From Desulfobacteraceae bacterium (lineage in GTDB: Bacteria > Desulfobacterota > Desulfobacteria > Desulfobacterales > Desulfococcaceae), in contig JAABRU010000011.1 in the NCBI GenBank assembly GCA_011390755.1, positions 1 to 64,000 of the forward strand: DNA of 64,000 nt, read 5' to 3'. The position numbers and the translations under genes are program-made. Positions 28,485 through 36,737 of this stretch are shown piece after piece (the first letter of the stretch is position 1; each line of letters opens with the position of its first letter). A model generated the notes under the pieces. That model had not been told where the DNA came from. It saw only the letters and a list, made by a program, of their open reading frames with translations, and made no database searches.

Positions 28485-29339
28485 CTAGACTGCGTAGCGT
28501 TTTTCTTTTTCATAATATTCCGGAAATCCGACGATTTCCTGCAAATGCATAAATTCTGACAGACCTGCGGGCTGTTTTCCCTCAAAAATATCCGCCAGTG
28601 CTGTTTCCGCAGACTGTATCACAGCCAGCATCAGGCTCAGGGGATAGGCTGCAATTTTGTACCCGGTTTCCTGCAGTTTTTCCGGAGTCAGGATGGGTGT
28701 TTTTCCCTGCTCCACCATATTGGCCATTTTGGGACCGGGAACATTTTTACAGTAATACCGCATTTCTTCTTCATTCCGGGGGGCTTCCAGAAAGGTGATA
28801 TCCGCACCGATTTCACGGAATGTCCGGGCACGGAGCACCGCCTCTGCCAATCCCTCTGTTTCATTGGCATCGGTACGGGCCATGATGAGGATATCTTCTC
28901 CTTCATCCCGCACATCCACGGCGGCCCGAATGCGGGCAAATGCTTCCTCCCTGCCCACTGTCTGCTTGCCGCGGGTATGACCGCAGCGTTTGGGGGCGAG
29001 CTGATCTTCAATCATAATACAGGCAAAACCGGCGCGGGCATATCCCCGGACTGTCCGCTGCACATTCATGGCATTGCCGTAACCCGTATCCCCGTCCCCG
29101 AAAATCGGAATGGAAACAGCCCCGCAGATATTTCTTCCCTGTTCCAGCATTTCGGAATAACTGATCAGTCCTGTATCCGGCATGGCAAGCCGGGAAGCGG
29201 AAACTGCAAAACCGCTCATAAAACCCGCAGGAAATCCGCTTCTTTCAATCAGCCGGGCTGTCAGGGCATCATAGCATCCGGGAACCAAAAGAATATCCGG
29301 GCCTTTCAGCAGTGTTTTCAAATCTGCTGCTTTGGACAT
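28485..29339 (-). CDS. Isocitrate lyase/PEP mutase superfamily enzyme
   Basis: 284 residues of the TIM-barrel family that includes 2-methylisocitrate lyase, oxaloacetate decarboxylase and phosphonopyruvate hydrolase. Visible: PGCYDALTARLIE, PIFGDGDTGYGNA (metal site), MIEDQLAPKRCGH (the KKCGH active loop with Arg in second place) and ARTDANET. Substrate cannot be read, although this layout is typical of methylisocitrate lyase-like or oxaloacetate decarboxylase-like members. The Met at 29339 is chosen because AAAAGGAG precedes it. The TAG stop coincides with the CTAG target of a MITE. Confidence 0.88.
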   Translation of the reverse strand: MSKAADLKTLLKGPDILLVPGCYDALTARLIERSGFPAGFMSGFAVSASRLAMPDTGLISYSEMLEQGRNICGAVSIPIFGDGDTGYGNAMNVQRTVRGYARAGFACIMIEDQLAPKRCGHTRGKQTVGREEAFARIRAAVDVRDEGEDILIMARTDANETEGLAEAVLRARTFREIGADITFLEAPRNEEEMRYYCKNVPGPKMANMVEQGKTPILTPEKLQETGYKIAAYPLSLMLAVIQSAETALADIFEGKQPAGLSEFMHLQEIVGFPEYYEKEKRYAV

Positions 29340-29423
29340 AATTCTACTCCTTTTCCGCCGTAATGTAAATTTTTTTCTGATGCAGATCTGACGGTGCATG
29401 ATCCGGTGTGAAAATTCATCCTT

Positions 29424-30050
29424 TCAGACCGGATGCGGAAAGCCTGCCGTCAGAAGAGAAATCCCGATGAACCACATGGTGGCACAGACCAGACTGTCCA
29501 GTATCCGCCATGCCAGAGGGCGGCGGAAAAGCGGGGCAAGTATCTTTCCGCCCATACTCAGGGAAAAAAACCAGATAAAAGAGGCCGACATGGCCCCCAA
29601 ACCGAAATAAATACGACTGCTTCCGCTAAACTGTCCGCTGATGCCGCCCATAAGGATAACAGTATCCAGATAAACATGGGGATTGAGCAGGGTAACAGCC
29701 AGGGTGGCCCATAAAACCGAGCGCAGGGAAGTAAAGGTCTGTGCATCTGTTTCCAGTTTTCCGCCTTTGAGCGCGGAGCGGAAGGCCCTGAATCCGTACC
29801 AGAACAGAAAAAGCGCGCCGCCCCATGCGGCCAGCTGCATATATAAGGCATCGGATGCCACCAGAGAACCTGTTCCGGCAATGCCTGCGGCAATGAGTGC
29901 GGCATCACATATACTGCAAAGAAGGGCAATAAAAAAGGGATGATTCCGCCGGATACTCTGGGAAAGCACAAAGGCATTCTGCGCGCCGATGGCAATAATC
30001 AGACCCGCGCTGATACCGAAACCCTGTAAAAAGGGAAGCGCTGCATTCAT
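29424..30050 (-). CDS. LysE/ArgO family amino acid exporter
   Basis: 208 residues with six hydrophobic segments, the LysE fold. The conserved opening GFGISAGLIIAIGAQNAFVL and LLNPHVYLDTVILMGG are hallmarks of the ArgO/LysE branch, which exports lysine, arginine or their analogues. No LysG-type regulator is adjacent. It is transcribed in the same direction as the DUF1015 gene, 19 bp downstream of it. Confidence 0.92.
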   Translation of the reverse strand: MNAALPFLQGFGISAGLIIAIGAQNAFVLSQSIRRNHPFFIALLCSICDAALIAAGIAGTGSLVASDALYMQLAAWGGALFLFWYGFRAFRSALKGGKLETDAQTFTSLRSVLWATLAVTLLNPHVYLDTVILMGGISGQFSGSSRIYFGLGAMSASFIWFFSLSMGGKILAPLFRRPLAWRILDSLVCATMWFIGISLLTAGFPHPV

Positions 30051-30069
30051 ATTTGGAAATCGCCCTATA

Positions 30070-31392
30070 TCATCTTTTTAAAGAATTCATCACCTGACCG
30101 GTAATGACTTTGGGATAGAAATAGGTGGATTTCCGGGGCATAATCAGCCCTTCTTCCGCGACCTGCCGTACCTGTTCTATTTTGGTATGATTCAGAATAA
30201 AGCTCATATCATAATCCCCCTTCCGAACCCCTTCCACCGCTTTTTTCACTTCCGTTGCATAAGAGATGAGATTATGGTTGTCCAGCCGCTCCTGGTCAAA
30301 TTCCAGAATTTCCATAAAAATCAAACGCGTCAGCACAGTGACATCCAGATTCAGCAAAGAACCGGGGAGTTCCTCTGAAAAAAGTTCCTGCATCACCCCC
30401 GGCTGCAGGGTCAGCAGAAAAAGTTCCTGACGGTTTTTCATGCACAGACCGATGGTATGACGGTCTTCCCCTGCTTCCAGCTCCTCGGTAAAAGTCTGCA
30501 GATCCTTTTCAGCGGAACAGACTATACTGCGGATCTGAAAATATTTTCCGGCTTTGGAAAGAAAAGTTTCCATGACTGCCGGTTTGATTTCTTTGAGCAT
30601 ACGGTGGGCCGGCAGGATTACCATGCCCGGATCCTGCATACTGGCCAGATACATCATGACATAATTTGCCGGATGTGTATCAGAAAAATCCGGATCATTG
30701 TTTTTCAGCCATTCCCGAAAATTCAATGCGGTTTCATAGCGGTGATGTCCGTCGGCAATAAACAGTTTTTTATCTTTCATCCGTGCCTGCAGCTCACGGA
30801 TACTGCCCTCATCTGTAATCCGCCACATTTTCTGGCCGTGTCCTGCTGTATCCCTGAATTCCGAATCCGGTTCCCGGTCTGTAATGGCAGCCCTTATGCA
30901 GGGCAGAATACTGTTTTCCGGATCGGGAAAAAGGGAAAAAATCGGGCAGAAATTGGCATAGGAGGCTTTCATAAGCTCCAGCCGCTCTGTTTTGACTTTT
31001 GAAAAAGTTTTCTCATGGGGAAGAATCATTTTTTTTTCAAAAGACTCCAGCCCGACCATGGCGATCAGACCATAGCGGGTGATACGGGGTTCTCCCGCGC
31101 CGAATGCAATAGCAGTTGCATAAAATGCCGGATTTTCATCCTTTTTCAAAAAACCCTCTGCCTGCCACTGTTTCCAGAAAGAAGCCGCACGGCTATGGGG
31201 ATTCTCCTCTGCCGTATCTTTTTCCGATTTTTTCCCTAAAACCAGTCGGATAATATTGCAGGGATGTGCCGCATAAAAATGTTCCTGCTCTTCAGGGGAA
31301 ATGACATCATAGGGAGGGGTGGTGACCGCGCTGAGATCCGGTATTTTTTCCGGATGAAAAACAATTCCCCGGAAGGGAGATATTCTTGCCAT
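30070..31392 (-). CDS. DUF1015 family protein
   Basis: 440 residues of a conserved bacterial family without assigned biochemical function. Recognisable by the start ISPFRGIVFHPEKI, AVTTPPYDVISPEEQ, NIIRLVLGK, the central FIADGHHRYETAL motif and MYLASMQDPGMVILPAHR. The GHHR segment looks like an active or ligand site and some members have been linked to serine kinase-like folds, but I would not assign an activity. A strong hairpin with a U-run lies in its leader. Confidence 0.88.
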   Translation of the reverse strand: MARISPFRGIVFHPEKIPDLSAVTTPPYDVISPEEQEHFYAAHPCNIIRLVLGKKSEKDTAEENPHSRAASFWKQWQAEGFLKKDENPAFYATAIAFGAGEPRITRYGLIAMVGLESFEKKMILPHEKTFSKVKTERLELMKASYANFCPIFSLFPDPENSILPCIRAAITDREPDSEFRDTAGHGQKMWRITDEGSIRELQARMKDKKLFIADGHHRYETALNFREWLKNNDPDFSDTHPANYVMMYLASMQDPGMVILPAHRMLKEIKPAVMETFLSKAGKYFQIRSIVCSAEKDLQTFTEELEAGEDRHTIGLCMKNRQELFLLTLQPGVMQELFSEELPGSLLNLDVTVLTRLIFMEILEFDQERLDNHNLISYATEVKKAVEGVRKGDYDMSFILNHTKIEQVRQVAEEGLIMPRKSTYFYPKVITGQVMNSLKR

Positions 31393-31426
31393 AAAATCAG
31401 ACTCCGTTGAAATTAAAGATTTATCA

Positions 31427-31453
31427 TAAAAAAAGAAAGGGGAATCCCTTTCT
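31427..31453 (-). terminator. Rho-independent hairpin in the leader of the DUF1015 gene
   Basis: On the minus strand AGAAAGGG-ATTC-CCCTTTCT is followed at once by a run of seven T, ending 34 bp before the DUF1015 start. No gene lies upstream on that strand for 600 bp, so this is either a leader terminator acting on that gene or the end of an unseen small RNA. Confidence 0.65.
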
Positions 31454-31535
31454 GAAATACTCCGGCATACAAAGTTGATGAACCCCTGAAAATCAGAAAT
31501 CCCGTCACTCCGGTCAAAACCGGAGTCTGTAATTT

Positions 31536-31639
31536 CAGTAGATCGAAAAGTTTCCCCCGGATAGGGTTTTACGACTGTCCCGGTTGCCCCATGCAGAAAT
31601 ACAGTTTCCGCACTCCTCCGGAAACTTTTCGATCTACTG
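31536..31639. mobile_element. Family B MITE, copy 3 (AATTT duplication)
   Basis: A shorter 104-bp version with ends CAGTAGATCGAAAAGTTTC and GAAACTTTTCGATCTACTG, flanked by AATTT at 31531-31535 and 31640-31644. Confidence 0.82.
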
Positions 31640-31740
31640 AATTTATTTGAAATTCCAGGATTCCGGTTTTGGCCGGAACAGCGGAAAAATTGAAAACCGG
31701 ACTGATAAGCGATTTATCAAAGTTGCCTTCTGATACTACT

Positions 31741-31840
31741 GCGCTGTCAACTTTGAAATTATGAGTTAAAAATCGGATTTTTCCAAAAAATCCGATTTTT
31801 CAATGCAACCGAAGTCACAGACTCAAAATTGACAATGCGC
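31741..31840. repeat. Family I element, copy 2 (100 bp)
   Basis: GCGCTGTCAACTTTGAAATT on the left and CTCAAAATTGACAATGCGC on the right, with an ATCGGATTTTT/AAAAATCCGAT hairpin inside. Same length as the copy at 38250-38349. The rest of the gap to 32146 shows no gene. Confidence 0.6.
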
Positions 31841-32146
31841 TGCAATCGTTCGGTAAAAAATTTCGGTTTTCATAATTTCAGAATTTTACAAATCCCTGTC
31901 TGAAAAATCATATACAATGATTTCAGAAGGTTACATTTTTACGGCCCGGAAATCAGAATACATTACCGGGCTATTGATACTAAAAAGATAACCATAATTC
32001 AAGGGATTTCATATTTTTTACTGATATATTACTCAGAAGAGCAAAGAGAATCTTCAGGTAAACAAAAAAAGAATTCATAAGACTATTGACAGATGCCCGC
32101 AAAAATTATATGTATCCCGACTGTACTGACTCAGAGGGGGGTTACC

Positions 32147-32240
32147 GGAGAGGTGGCCGAGCGGCTGAAGGCCCCGCTCTCGAAAAGCGGTATCCTGGCG
32201 AAAACCGGGATCGTGGGTTCGAATCCCACCCTCTCCGCCA
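32147..32240 (+). tRNA. tRNA-Ser (CGA anticodon)
   Basis: 94 nt class II tRNA: acceptor GGAGAGG/CCTCTCC, anticodon loop CTCGAAA giving CGA, a long variable arm, T-loop GTTCGAATC, discriminator G and encoded CCA. Confidence 0.96.
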
Positions 32241-32319
32241 TCTGTTAAGGATGCAAATCCTTATCAGAAAGTACAAATTCAGATTACCCGGAAAGGGTAT
32301 GAAAAGCGTTCCAAAACAA

Positions 32320-32413
32320 GGAGAGATGACCGAGCTGGCTGAAGGTGCACGACTGGAAATCGTGTGTGCTGTTAATAGCGGCACCGAGGGTTCGAATCCC
32401 TCTCTCTCCGCCA
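32320..32413 (+). tRNA. tRNA-Ser (GGA anticodon)
   Basis: 94 nt class II tRNA: acceptor GGAGAGA/TCTCTCC, anticodon loop CTGGAAA giving GGA, long variable arm, T-loop GTTCGAATC, discriminator G and encoded CCA. It lies 79 bp after the other tRNA-Ser and is likely co-transcribed with it, ahead of dnaX. Confidence 0.96.
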
Positions 32414-32545
32414 GATAAAATCTTGCAGAAACCGACAGTTCCCGACTCCTCCGATTTCAATAACAATACAAGCGAATATTTTCAGAAATGCTATGACAGG
32501 GGCGGTTTCCGGATCGCCCCTATAAATTTTTAATATCCCGTTTTT

Positions 32546-34441
32546 ATGTCATATCTTGTCCTTGCCCGTAAATACCGGCCGCAGACCTTCCATGATGTGG
32601 TGCAGCAGGAGCATGTAACCCGCACACTGCAGAATGCCATTTCTGCAAAGCGGCTGGCCCATGCGATTCTTTTTTCCGGCCCCCGGGGTACCGGAAAAAC
32701 CACCATTGCCCGCATACTGGCCAAAGCCATGAACTGTGCCCAAGGGCCTGCACCGACCCCCTGCAATGTCTGCCGTTCCTGTAAGGAAATCACATCGGGC
32801 AATGCCGCTGATGTTTTTGAAATTGACGGTGCTTCCAACAACGGGGTGGATCATATCCGGGAACTGCGGACCAATATCCGGTATATGCCCTCGCACAGCC
32901 GCTACAAAATTTATATTATAGATGAAGTGCATATGCTCAGCACAGCGGCTTTCAATGCACTTCTGAAAACACTGGAAGAACCGCCCGCCCACATTCTTTT
33001 CTTTTTTGCAACCACCGAACCCCATAAAATTCCCATTACCATTCTGTCCCGCTGCCAGCGGCATGACCTGCGGCGCATTGATCTGGATGACATATGCAAT
33101 CATATGGATGCATTGTGTAAAAAGGAAAATGTGGAAATTGCAGGGGAAAGTCTGGGGCTGATTGCGCGGGAATCGGGCGGCAGTATGCGGGATGCCCTCA
33201 GCCTGCTGGATCAGGTCATGTCCGGCTCTCCGGAAGGCATCAGTCATGAGCAGATACTGGATATTCTGGGTGTTGTGGACCGCAAAATTCTTTTTGAACT
33301 GTCCGCCGCGCTTATACAGGGGGATATGAATGCTGTACTGGATATTATCAGGGAACTGTATGATCACGGTCATAATCTGAAAGAATTCTATTCTTCCCTG
33401 GCCGAACATTTCCGCAATCTGCTGCTGGTGCGGATGGGAACAAAAACAGAAAATCTGGTGGATGTACCGGCACATGAAACAGCACTGATGGCAAGTCAGG
33501 TGGGGCAGGTGTCCGAGCTATGGCTTTCCCAGGTGCTGGATGCGGTCTGCAAAGAAGAAAATACCATGCGCTATTCGGCACTGCCCCGGCTGACCCTGGA
33601 AATGATTTTCATCCGCCTTTTCCAGATCCGTCCCGCGCTTCCCATTGATATGCTGATTGAAAAACTTGATCTGCTGCGCAAAGGGGTCTGCGAAGAAAGC
33701 GCAGATTTCACACCGGTGCGGCCCCTTCCGGCGCAGGTACGGGAAAAGGTGTCATCCCCCGGGCAGAAAATACCTGACAGTGCCGATAAAAAGAGGGAAA
33801 TATCTTCCCTTCCGGAAGCAGTCAGTGAAAAAAAGCCGGAAGCGGAAAAGGCAGCATACAGAAAGCAGGAGGAAAAAACACAGACATCGCAGGAGACTGC
33901 CGCTCATGCGGAAATTTCTGACAGCAGTGAAGAAAAATTATCAGTGGAACTGCCCTCTGCACCCCGGCCGGAAGTCCGGACAGAAACCCGGGCAGAAACC
34001 GGCCCCGCAGGGCAGAATCCGCCTGAACATCATCCGCAGGAACCGGAACACAAACCTCCTCATGTGCAGACAGAGCCCCCGGAAATCATTTGGGAAAAAA
34101 TGACGGCTTTTATTGCAAAAGAGTCGGTGGTCATGGGAACCTGCCTGAACAAATGCAGTCTGAAGGCGGTGCATCCCGACAGTCTGGAAATCGAAGTCCG
34201 CGGCAACAGTTTCAATATGAAACGGTTAGAGAAAAATTCGGATATGCTCCGCAGGGCAGCGGAACGTTTTTTCGGACGTAAAATGCAGATTCATCTTTCT
34301 TCCCTGCCCGATAGTGGAAAAGAGAAGAAAGATAGTGCGGAAAAATCAAACCAGGCCCGGCAGGATGCCATTAACCATCCTTTGGTCATGGCGACCATAG
34401 AAATTTTTGAAGGGGAGCTGGTGGATGTGAAAATTTTATAA
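32546..34441 (+). CDS. dnaX: DNA polymerase III subunit gamma/tau
   Basis: 631 residues. The AAA+ clamp-loader domain opens with YLVLARKYRPQTF, has Walker A GPRGTGKTT, a zinc site (CAQGPAPTPCNVCRSC), Walker B IDEVHML and sensor 1 FFATTEPHKIP. Domain III follows to about residue 370. A long Glu/Lys/Pro-rich linker (about 395-520) leads to a tau-type C-terminal domain (IWEKMTAFIAKESV onward). It loads the beta clamp and bridges polymerase cores and helicase. No obvious slippery heptamer was found, so production of gamma by frameshifting is not supported. No strong ribosome site precedes the ATG. Confidence 0.95.
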   Translation: MSYLVLARKYRPQTFHDVVQQEHVTRTLQNAISAKRLAHAILFSGPRGTGKTTIARILAKAMNCAQGPAPTPCNVCRSCKEITSGNAADVFEIDGASNNGVDHIRELRTNIRYMPSHSRYKIYIIDEVHMLSTAAFNALLKTLEEPPAHILFFFATTEPHKIPITILSRCQRHDLRRIDLDDICNHMDALCKKENVEIAGESLGLIARESGGSMRDALSLLDQVMSGSPEGISHEQILDILGVVDRKILFELSAALIQGDMNAVLDIIRELYDHGHNLKEFYSSLAEHFRNLLLVRMGTKTENLVDVPAHETALMASQVGQVSELWLSQVLDAVCKEENTMRYSALPRLTLEMIFIRLFQIRPALPIDMLIEKLDLLRKGVCEESADFTPVRPLPAQVREKVSSPGQKIPDSADKKREISSLPEAVSEKKPEAEKAAYRKQEEKTQTSQETAAHAEISDSSEEKLSVELPSAPRPEVRTETRAETGPAGQNPPEHHPQEPEHKPPHVQTEPPEIIWEKMTAFIAKESVVMGTCLNKCSLKAVHPDSLEIEVRGNSFNMKRLEKNSDMLRRAAERFFGRKMQIHLSSLPDSGKEKKDSAEKSNQARQDAINHPLVMATIEIFEGELVDVKIL

Positions 34442-34459
34442 ATTTCCGCATAAACGATC

Positions 34460-34700
34460 ATGATTTACATTCACAACGAAGCATGAAAACTGTACGGAGT
34501 GCAAAAATGAAGGCGGAGGCCGGTTTTTCGCAGACACTTTCATACAAACGGCCATGAGCCGTGACTCACAGCGAAGCATGAAAATACACCGCAGAGACGC
34601 ACACCGCAGAGAGACGCACACCGCAGAGAGACGCACACCGCAGAGAGACGCACACCGCAGAGAGACGCACACCGTGCGTCTCTACAGGGGACTTTCATAT
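34460..34700. repeat. Family F repeat with a 17-bp minisatellite
   Basis: Inverse-orientation F unit (GCATGAAAACTGTACGGAGTGC to CGGCCATGAGCCGTGACTC) followed at about 34587-34673 by about five tandem copies of the unit ACCGCAGAGAGACGCAC, closed by GTGCGTCTCTAC. The counterpart at 48633-48670 has a single unit. Separates dnaX from ybaB. Confidence 0.75.
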
Positions 34701-34753
34701 AAAATGTATCAGTATTGAAAAATAACCGTGTCAAATTTTAAGGAGGATTGATA

Positions 34754-35068
34754 ATGAAAGGTATGGGCAATATGATGAAGCAGGCCCAGAAACTGCAGGC
34801 AAAAATGCTGAAAATGCAGGAAGACCTGGCAAATGAGACCGTTGAAACCACTTCGGGAGGCGGCATGGTCAAAGTGGTGGCCAACGGAAAACAGCAGATT
34901 GTTTCCATCCAGATGGAAAAAGAAGTGGTGGACCCGGATGATGTGGAAATGCTGCAGGATCTGGTACTGGCGGCCGTAAACGATGCCCTGAACAAATCCC
35001 AGCAGATGGTTTCGGATAAAATGAGCAAACTGGTGCCGGGCGGTATGAATATTCCGGGACTCATGTAG
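34754..35068 (+). CDS. ybaB: YbaB/EbfC nucleoid-associated protein
   Basis: 104 residues. The helical N-terminus ([18 protein letters not shown]) and the [19 protein letters not shown] strand region are typical; the chain ends in the family-like PGMNIPGLM. The protein dimerises and binds DNA. Start is fixed by AGGAGG at 34741-34746. Its place between dnaX and recR is the classical arrangement. Confidence 0.94.
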   Translation: MKGMGNMMKQAQKLQAKMLKMQEDLANETVETTSGGGMVKVVANGKQQIVSIQMEKEVVDPDDVEMLQDLVLAAVNDALNKSQQMVSDKMSKLVPGGMNIPGLM

Positions 35069-35192
35069 CCCGCATTTCGCTTGTCTCTGTAACACTTTGA
35101 AAATTAAATTGTTTTTTCGATAGCTTTTTACATGAACAAAAAATCGGATTTAATAAATTCAAATATTTGGAGTGCAAAGAGCGAAATGTGGG
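35069..35192. repeat. Family H element, copy 2 (124 bp)
   Basis: CCCGCATTTCGC to GCGAAATGTGGG, beginning at the base after the ybaB stop codon. Same length and ends as copy 1 at 9543. Confidence 0.65.
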
Positions 35193-35198
35193 ATGTAG

Positions 35199-35347
35199 TG
35201 TTCTGTCAACATTAAAATGACGGGTATCCGGAACATCCGCCAAACCGTAAGGGCGTATTGCATACGCCCGGTATGAGCGGCTTTATGGCCTGTGCAGTGC
35301 GCCCCTGCAGGAGTGACATAACCCGTCAGTTTAACTTTGACAAAGCA
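35199..35347. mobile_element. Family A MITE, copy 3 (GTAG duplication)
   Basis: TGTTCTGTCAACATTAAAA to TTTAACTTTGACAAAGCA, with GTAG at 35195-35198 and 35348-35351. The core holds a GGGCGTATTGCATACGCCC palindrome. Confidence 0.8.
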
Positions 35348-35351
35348 GTAG

Positions 35352-35636
35352 TGTTCTGTCAACATTAAAATGACGGGTGACATTATCGCAGGGGCTTATA
35401 CTCAGTAGATCGAAAAGTTTCCCCCGGATACGGTTTTACGACTGTCCCGGAGTGCGGAAACTGTATTTCTGCACCGCCGCATCTCCCGGCTGACCCATGC
35501 AGAAATACAGTTTCTGCACTCCTCCGGAAATTTTCGATCTGCTGATACTGCACAGGCCCGGCATGGGCGGCTGCGGGGCGTATGCAGCAGGCCCTTACAG
35601 GAATCAGATCACCCCTCATTTTTATCCTGACAACGC
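35352..35636. mobile_element. Family A MITE, copy 4, interrupted by a family B element
   Basis: Starts in the GTAG shared with copy 3 (TGTTCTGTCAACATTAAAA) and ends ATTTTTATCCTGACAACGCA. The interior beyond the B insertion repeats parts of copy 3 in the other orientation (GGGGCGTATGCAGCAGGCCC). The right-hand target is degraded. Confidence 0.65.
35403..35544. mobile_element. Family B MITE, copy 4, nested (ATACT duplication)
   Basis: CAGTAGATCGAAAAGTTTC to GAAATTTTCGATCTGCTG, flanked by ATACT at 35398-35402 and 35545-35549. Lies inside family A copy 4, so it inserted later. Confidence 0.82.
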
Positions 35637-35734
35637 ACTGTTCTGAACCGGAAAAAAGAGAGGGGACGGGGAATCCTTATCTTCTTCCCTTTTTCCGGAC
35701 AGGAATAAAGCAGACTGAAATCTGAAATCACATT

Positions 35735-36334
35735 ATGAGTCACTACCCATCATCCGTGCTGAACCTGATCCGGGCATTTACCTGTCTGCCGGGCATCGGT
35801 GAAAAAACTGCCGAACGCCTGACAATGCATCTGCTCCGTGCACAGCAGAGGGAAGCCCAGTCCCTGGCCCGGGCCATTCTGGACATGAAAGAAAAAACCC
35901 GCCTCTGCCTCAGCTGTTTTTCCCTCAGTGACACTGATATCTGCAGAATATGCAGTAATCCGGCACGGGACAAAACAATGCTCTGCGTTGTGGGAGATGT
36001 GGATGAAATGGCGGCCCTGGAAAAATCCGGGGCCTATTACGGACTGTACCATGTTCTTCAGGGCCTGCTTTCACCCATGGACGGTATCGGCCCGGACGAT
36101 ATCCGCATCCGGGAACTGATGCAGCGCATAGGCAAAGAAGAAATCAGGGAAGTGGTCATTGCCACCGGAACCCATACCGAAGGGGAGACCACAGCCGCGT
36201 ATATATCCGAGCGTTTAAAAGCCTTTCCGGTCAAAGTATCCCGCATTGCTTCGGGGGTTCCCCTGGGCGGTGAACTCCGTTATGTGGATCAGGCAACCTT
36301 GCGAAAAGCCATGGAAACACGTTATGTCATCTGA
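35735..36334 (+). CDS. recR: Recombination protein RecR
   Basis: 199 residues, normal length. It has the helix-hairpin-helix (FTCLPGIGEKTAERL), the C4 zinc finger (CLSCFSLSDTDICRIC), the Toprim domain with VVGDVDEMAALE, and the C-terminal Walker-like SRIASGVPLGGELRYVD. RecR works with RecO and RecF to load RecA at gaps. Third gene of the dnaX-ybaB-recR order, separated from ybaB by 666 bp of inserted elements. Confidence 0.96.
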   Translation: MSHYPSSVLNLIRAFTCLPGIGEKTAERLTMHLLRAQQREAQSLARAILDMKEKTRLCLSCFSLSDTDICRICSNPARDKTMLCVVGDVDEMAALEKSGAYYGLYHVLQGLLSPMDGIGPDDIRIRELMQRIGKEEIREVVIATGTHTEGETTAAYISERLKAFPVKVSRIASGVPLGGELRYVDQATLRKAMETRYVI

Positions 36335-36737
36335 TGAAAGTTCTGATATTTTTGACTGTCAGCAATGCGGCGAATGCTGCAGGGGCTACGGCGGAACCTA
36401 TGTTACTCCCGAAGATATGCAGGCCATTGCCCGCTATATCAATACAGACCCGGACACCTTTGGCAGGCAATACTGCCGCATATCCGGCAGCAGAGCTGTG
36501 CTGGCACAGGGGGAAAACTCTTACTGTATTTTCTGGAAAGATAAAATCTGCACAATTCACCCGGTCAAACCCCGCATGTGCAAAGCCTGGCCCTTTATCC
36601 GCAGCGTGCTGAGCGATGTAGGCAACTGGAGAGCCATGGCAGGATCCTGTCCCGGAATGCGCACCGATGTAAGTGATGAAAAAATTCTCCGCTGTGTGAG
36701 GCAGGAGATAGAAAGACGGGAAAAGGGGCAGTTATGA
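36324..36737 (+). CDS. YkgJ-family cysteine cluster protein
   Basis: 137 residues with the CxxCGxCC motif (CQQCGECC) near residue 13 and further Cys in YCRIS, YCIFW, CTIHPVKPRMC and SCPGM, the pattern of the UPF0153/YkgJ group thought to bind a metal or Fe-S cluster. Function unknown. The start lies inside the last codons of recR (11-bp overlap) and the end overlaps the next gene by 4 bp, so recR, this gene and the MurI-like gene are translationally coupled. Confidence 0.85.
   Translation: MSSDESSDIFDCQQCGECCRGYGGTYVTPEDMQAIARYINTDPDTFGRQYCRISGSRAVLAQGENSYCIFWKDKICTIHPVKPRMCKAWPFIRSVLSDVGNWRAMAGSCPGMRTDVSDEKILRCVRQEIERREKGQL

Noticed and set aside
32086-32418. 110-codon frame over the tRNA-Ser pair
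   Set aside because: Both tRNA genes fold perfectly there; the reading frame is accidental.
32546-34441. Programmed frameshift in dnaX to make gamma
   Set aside because: I found no A-rich slippery heptamer followed by a hairpin at the expected place near the end of domain III.
34587-34684. Short regular repeats as a possible CRISPR array
   Set aside because: The 17-bp units are adjacent with no spacers and no cas genes are present; it is a minisatellite.
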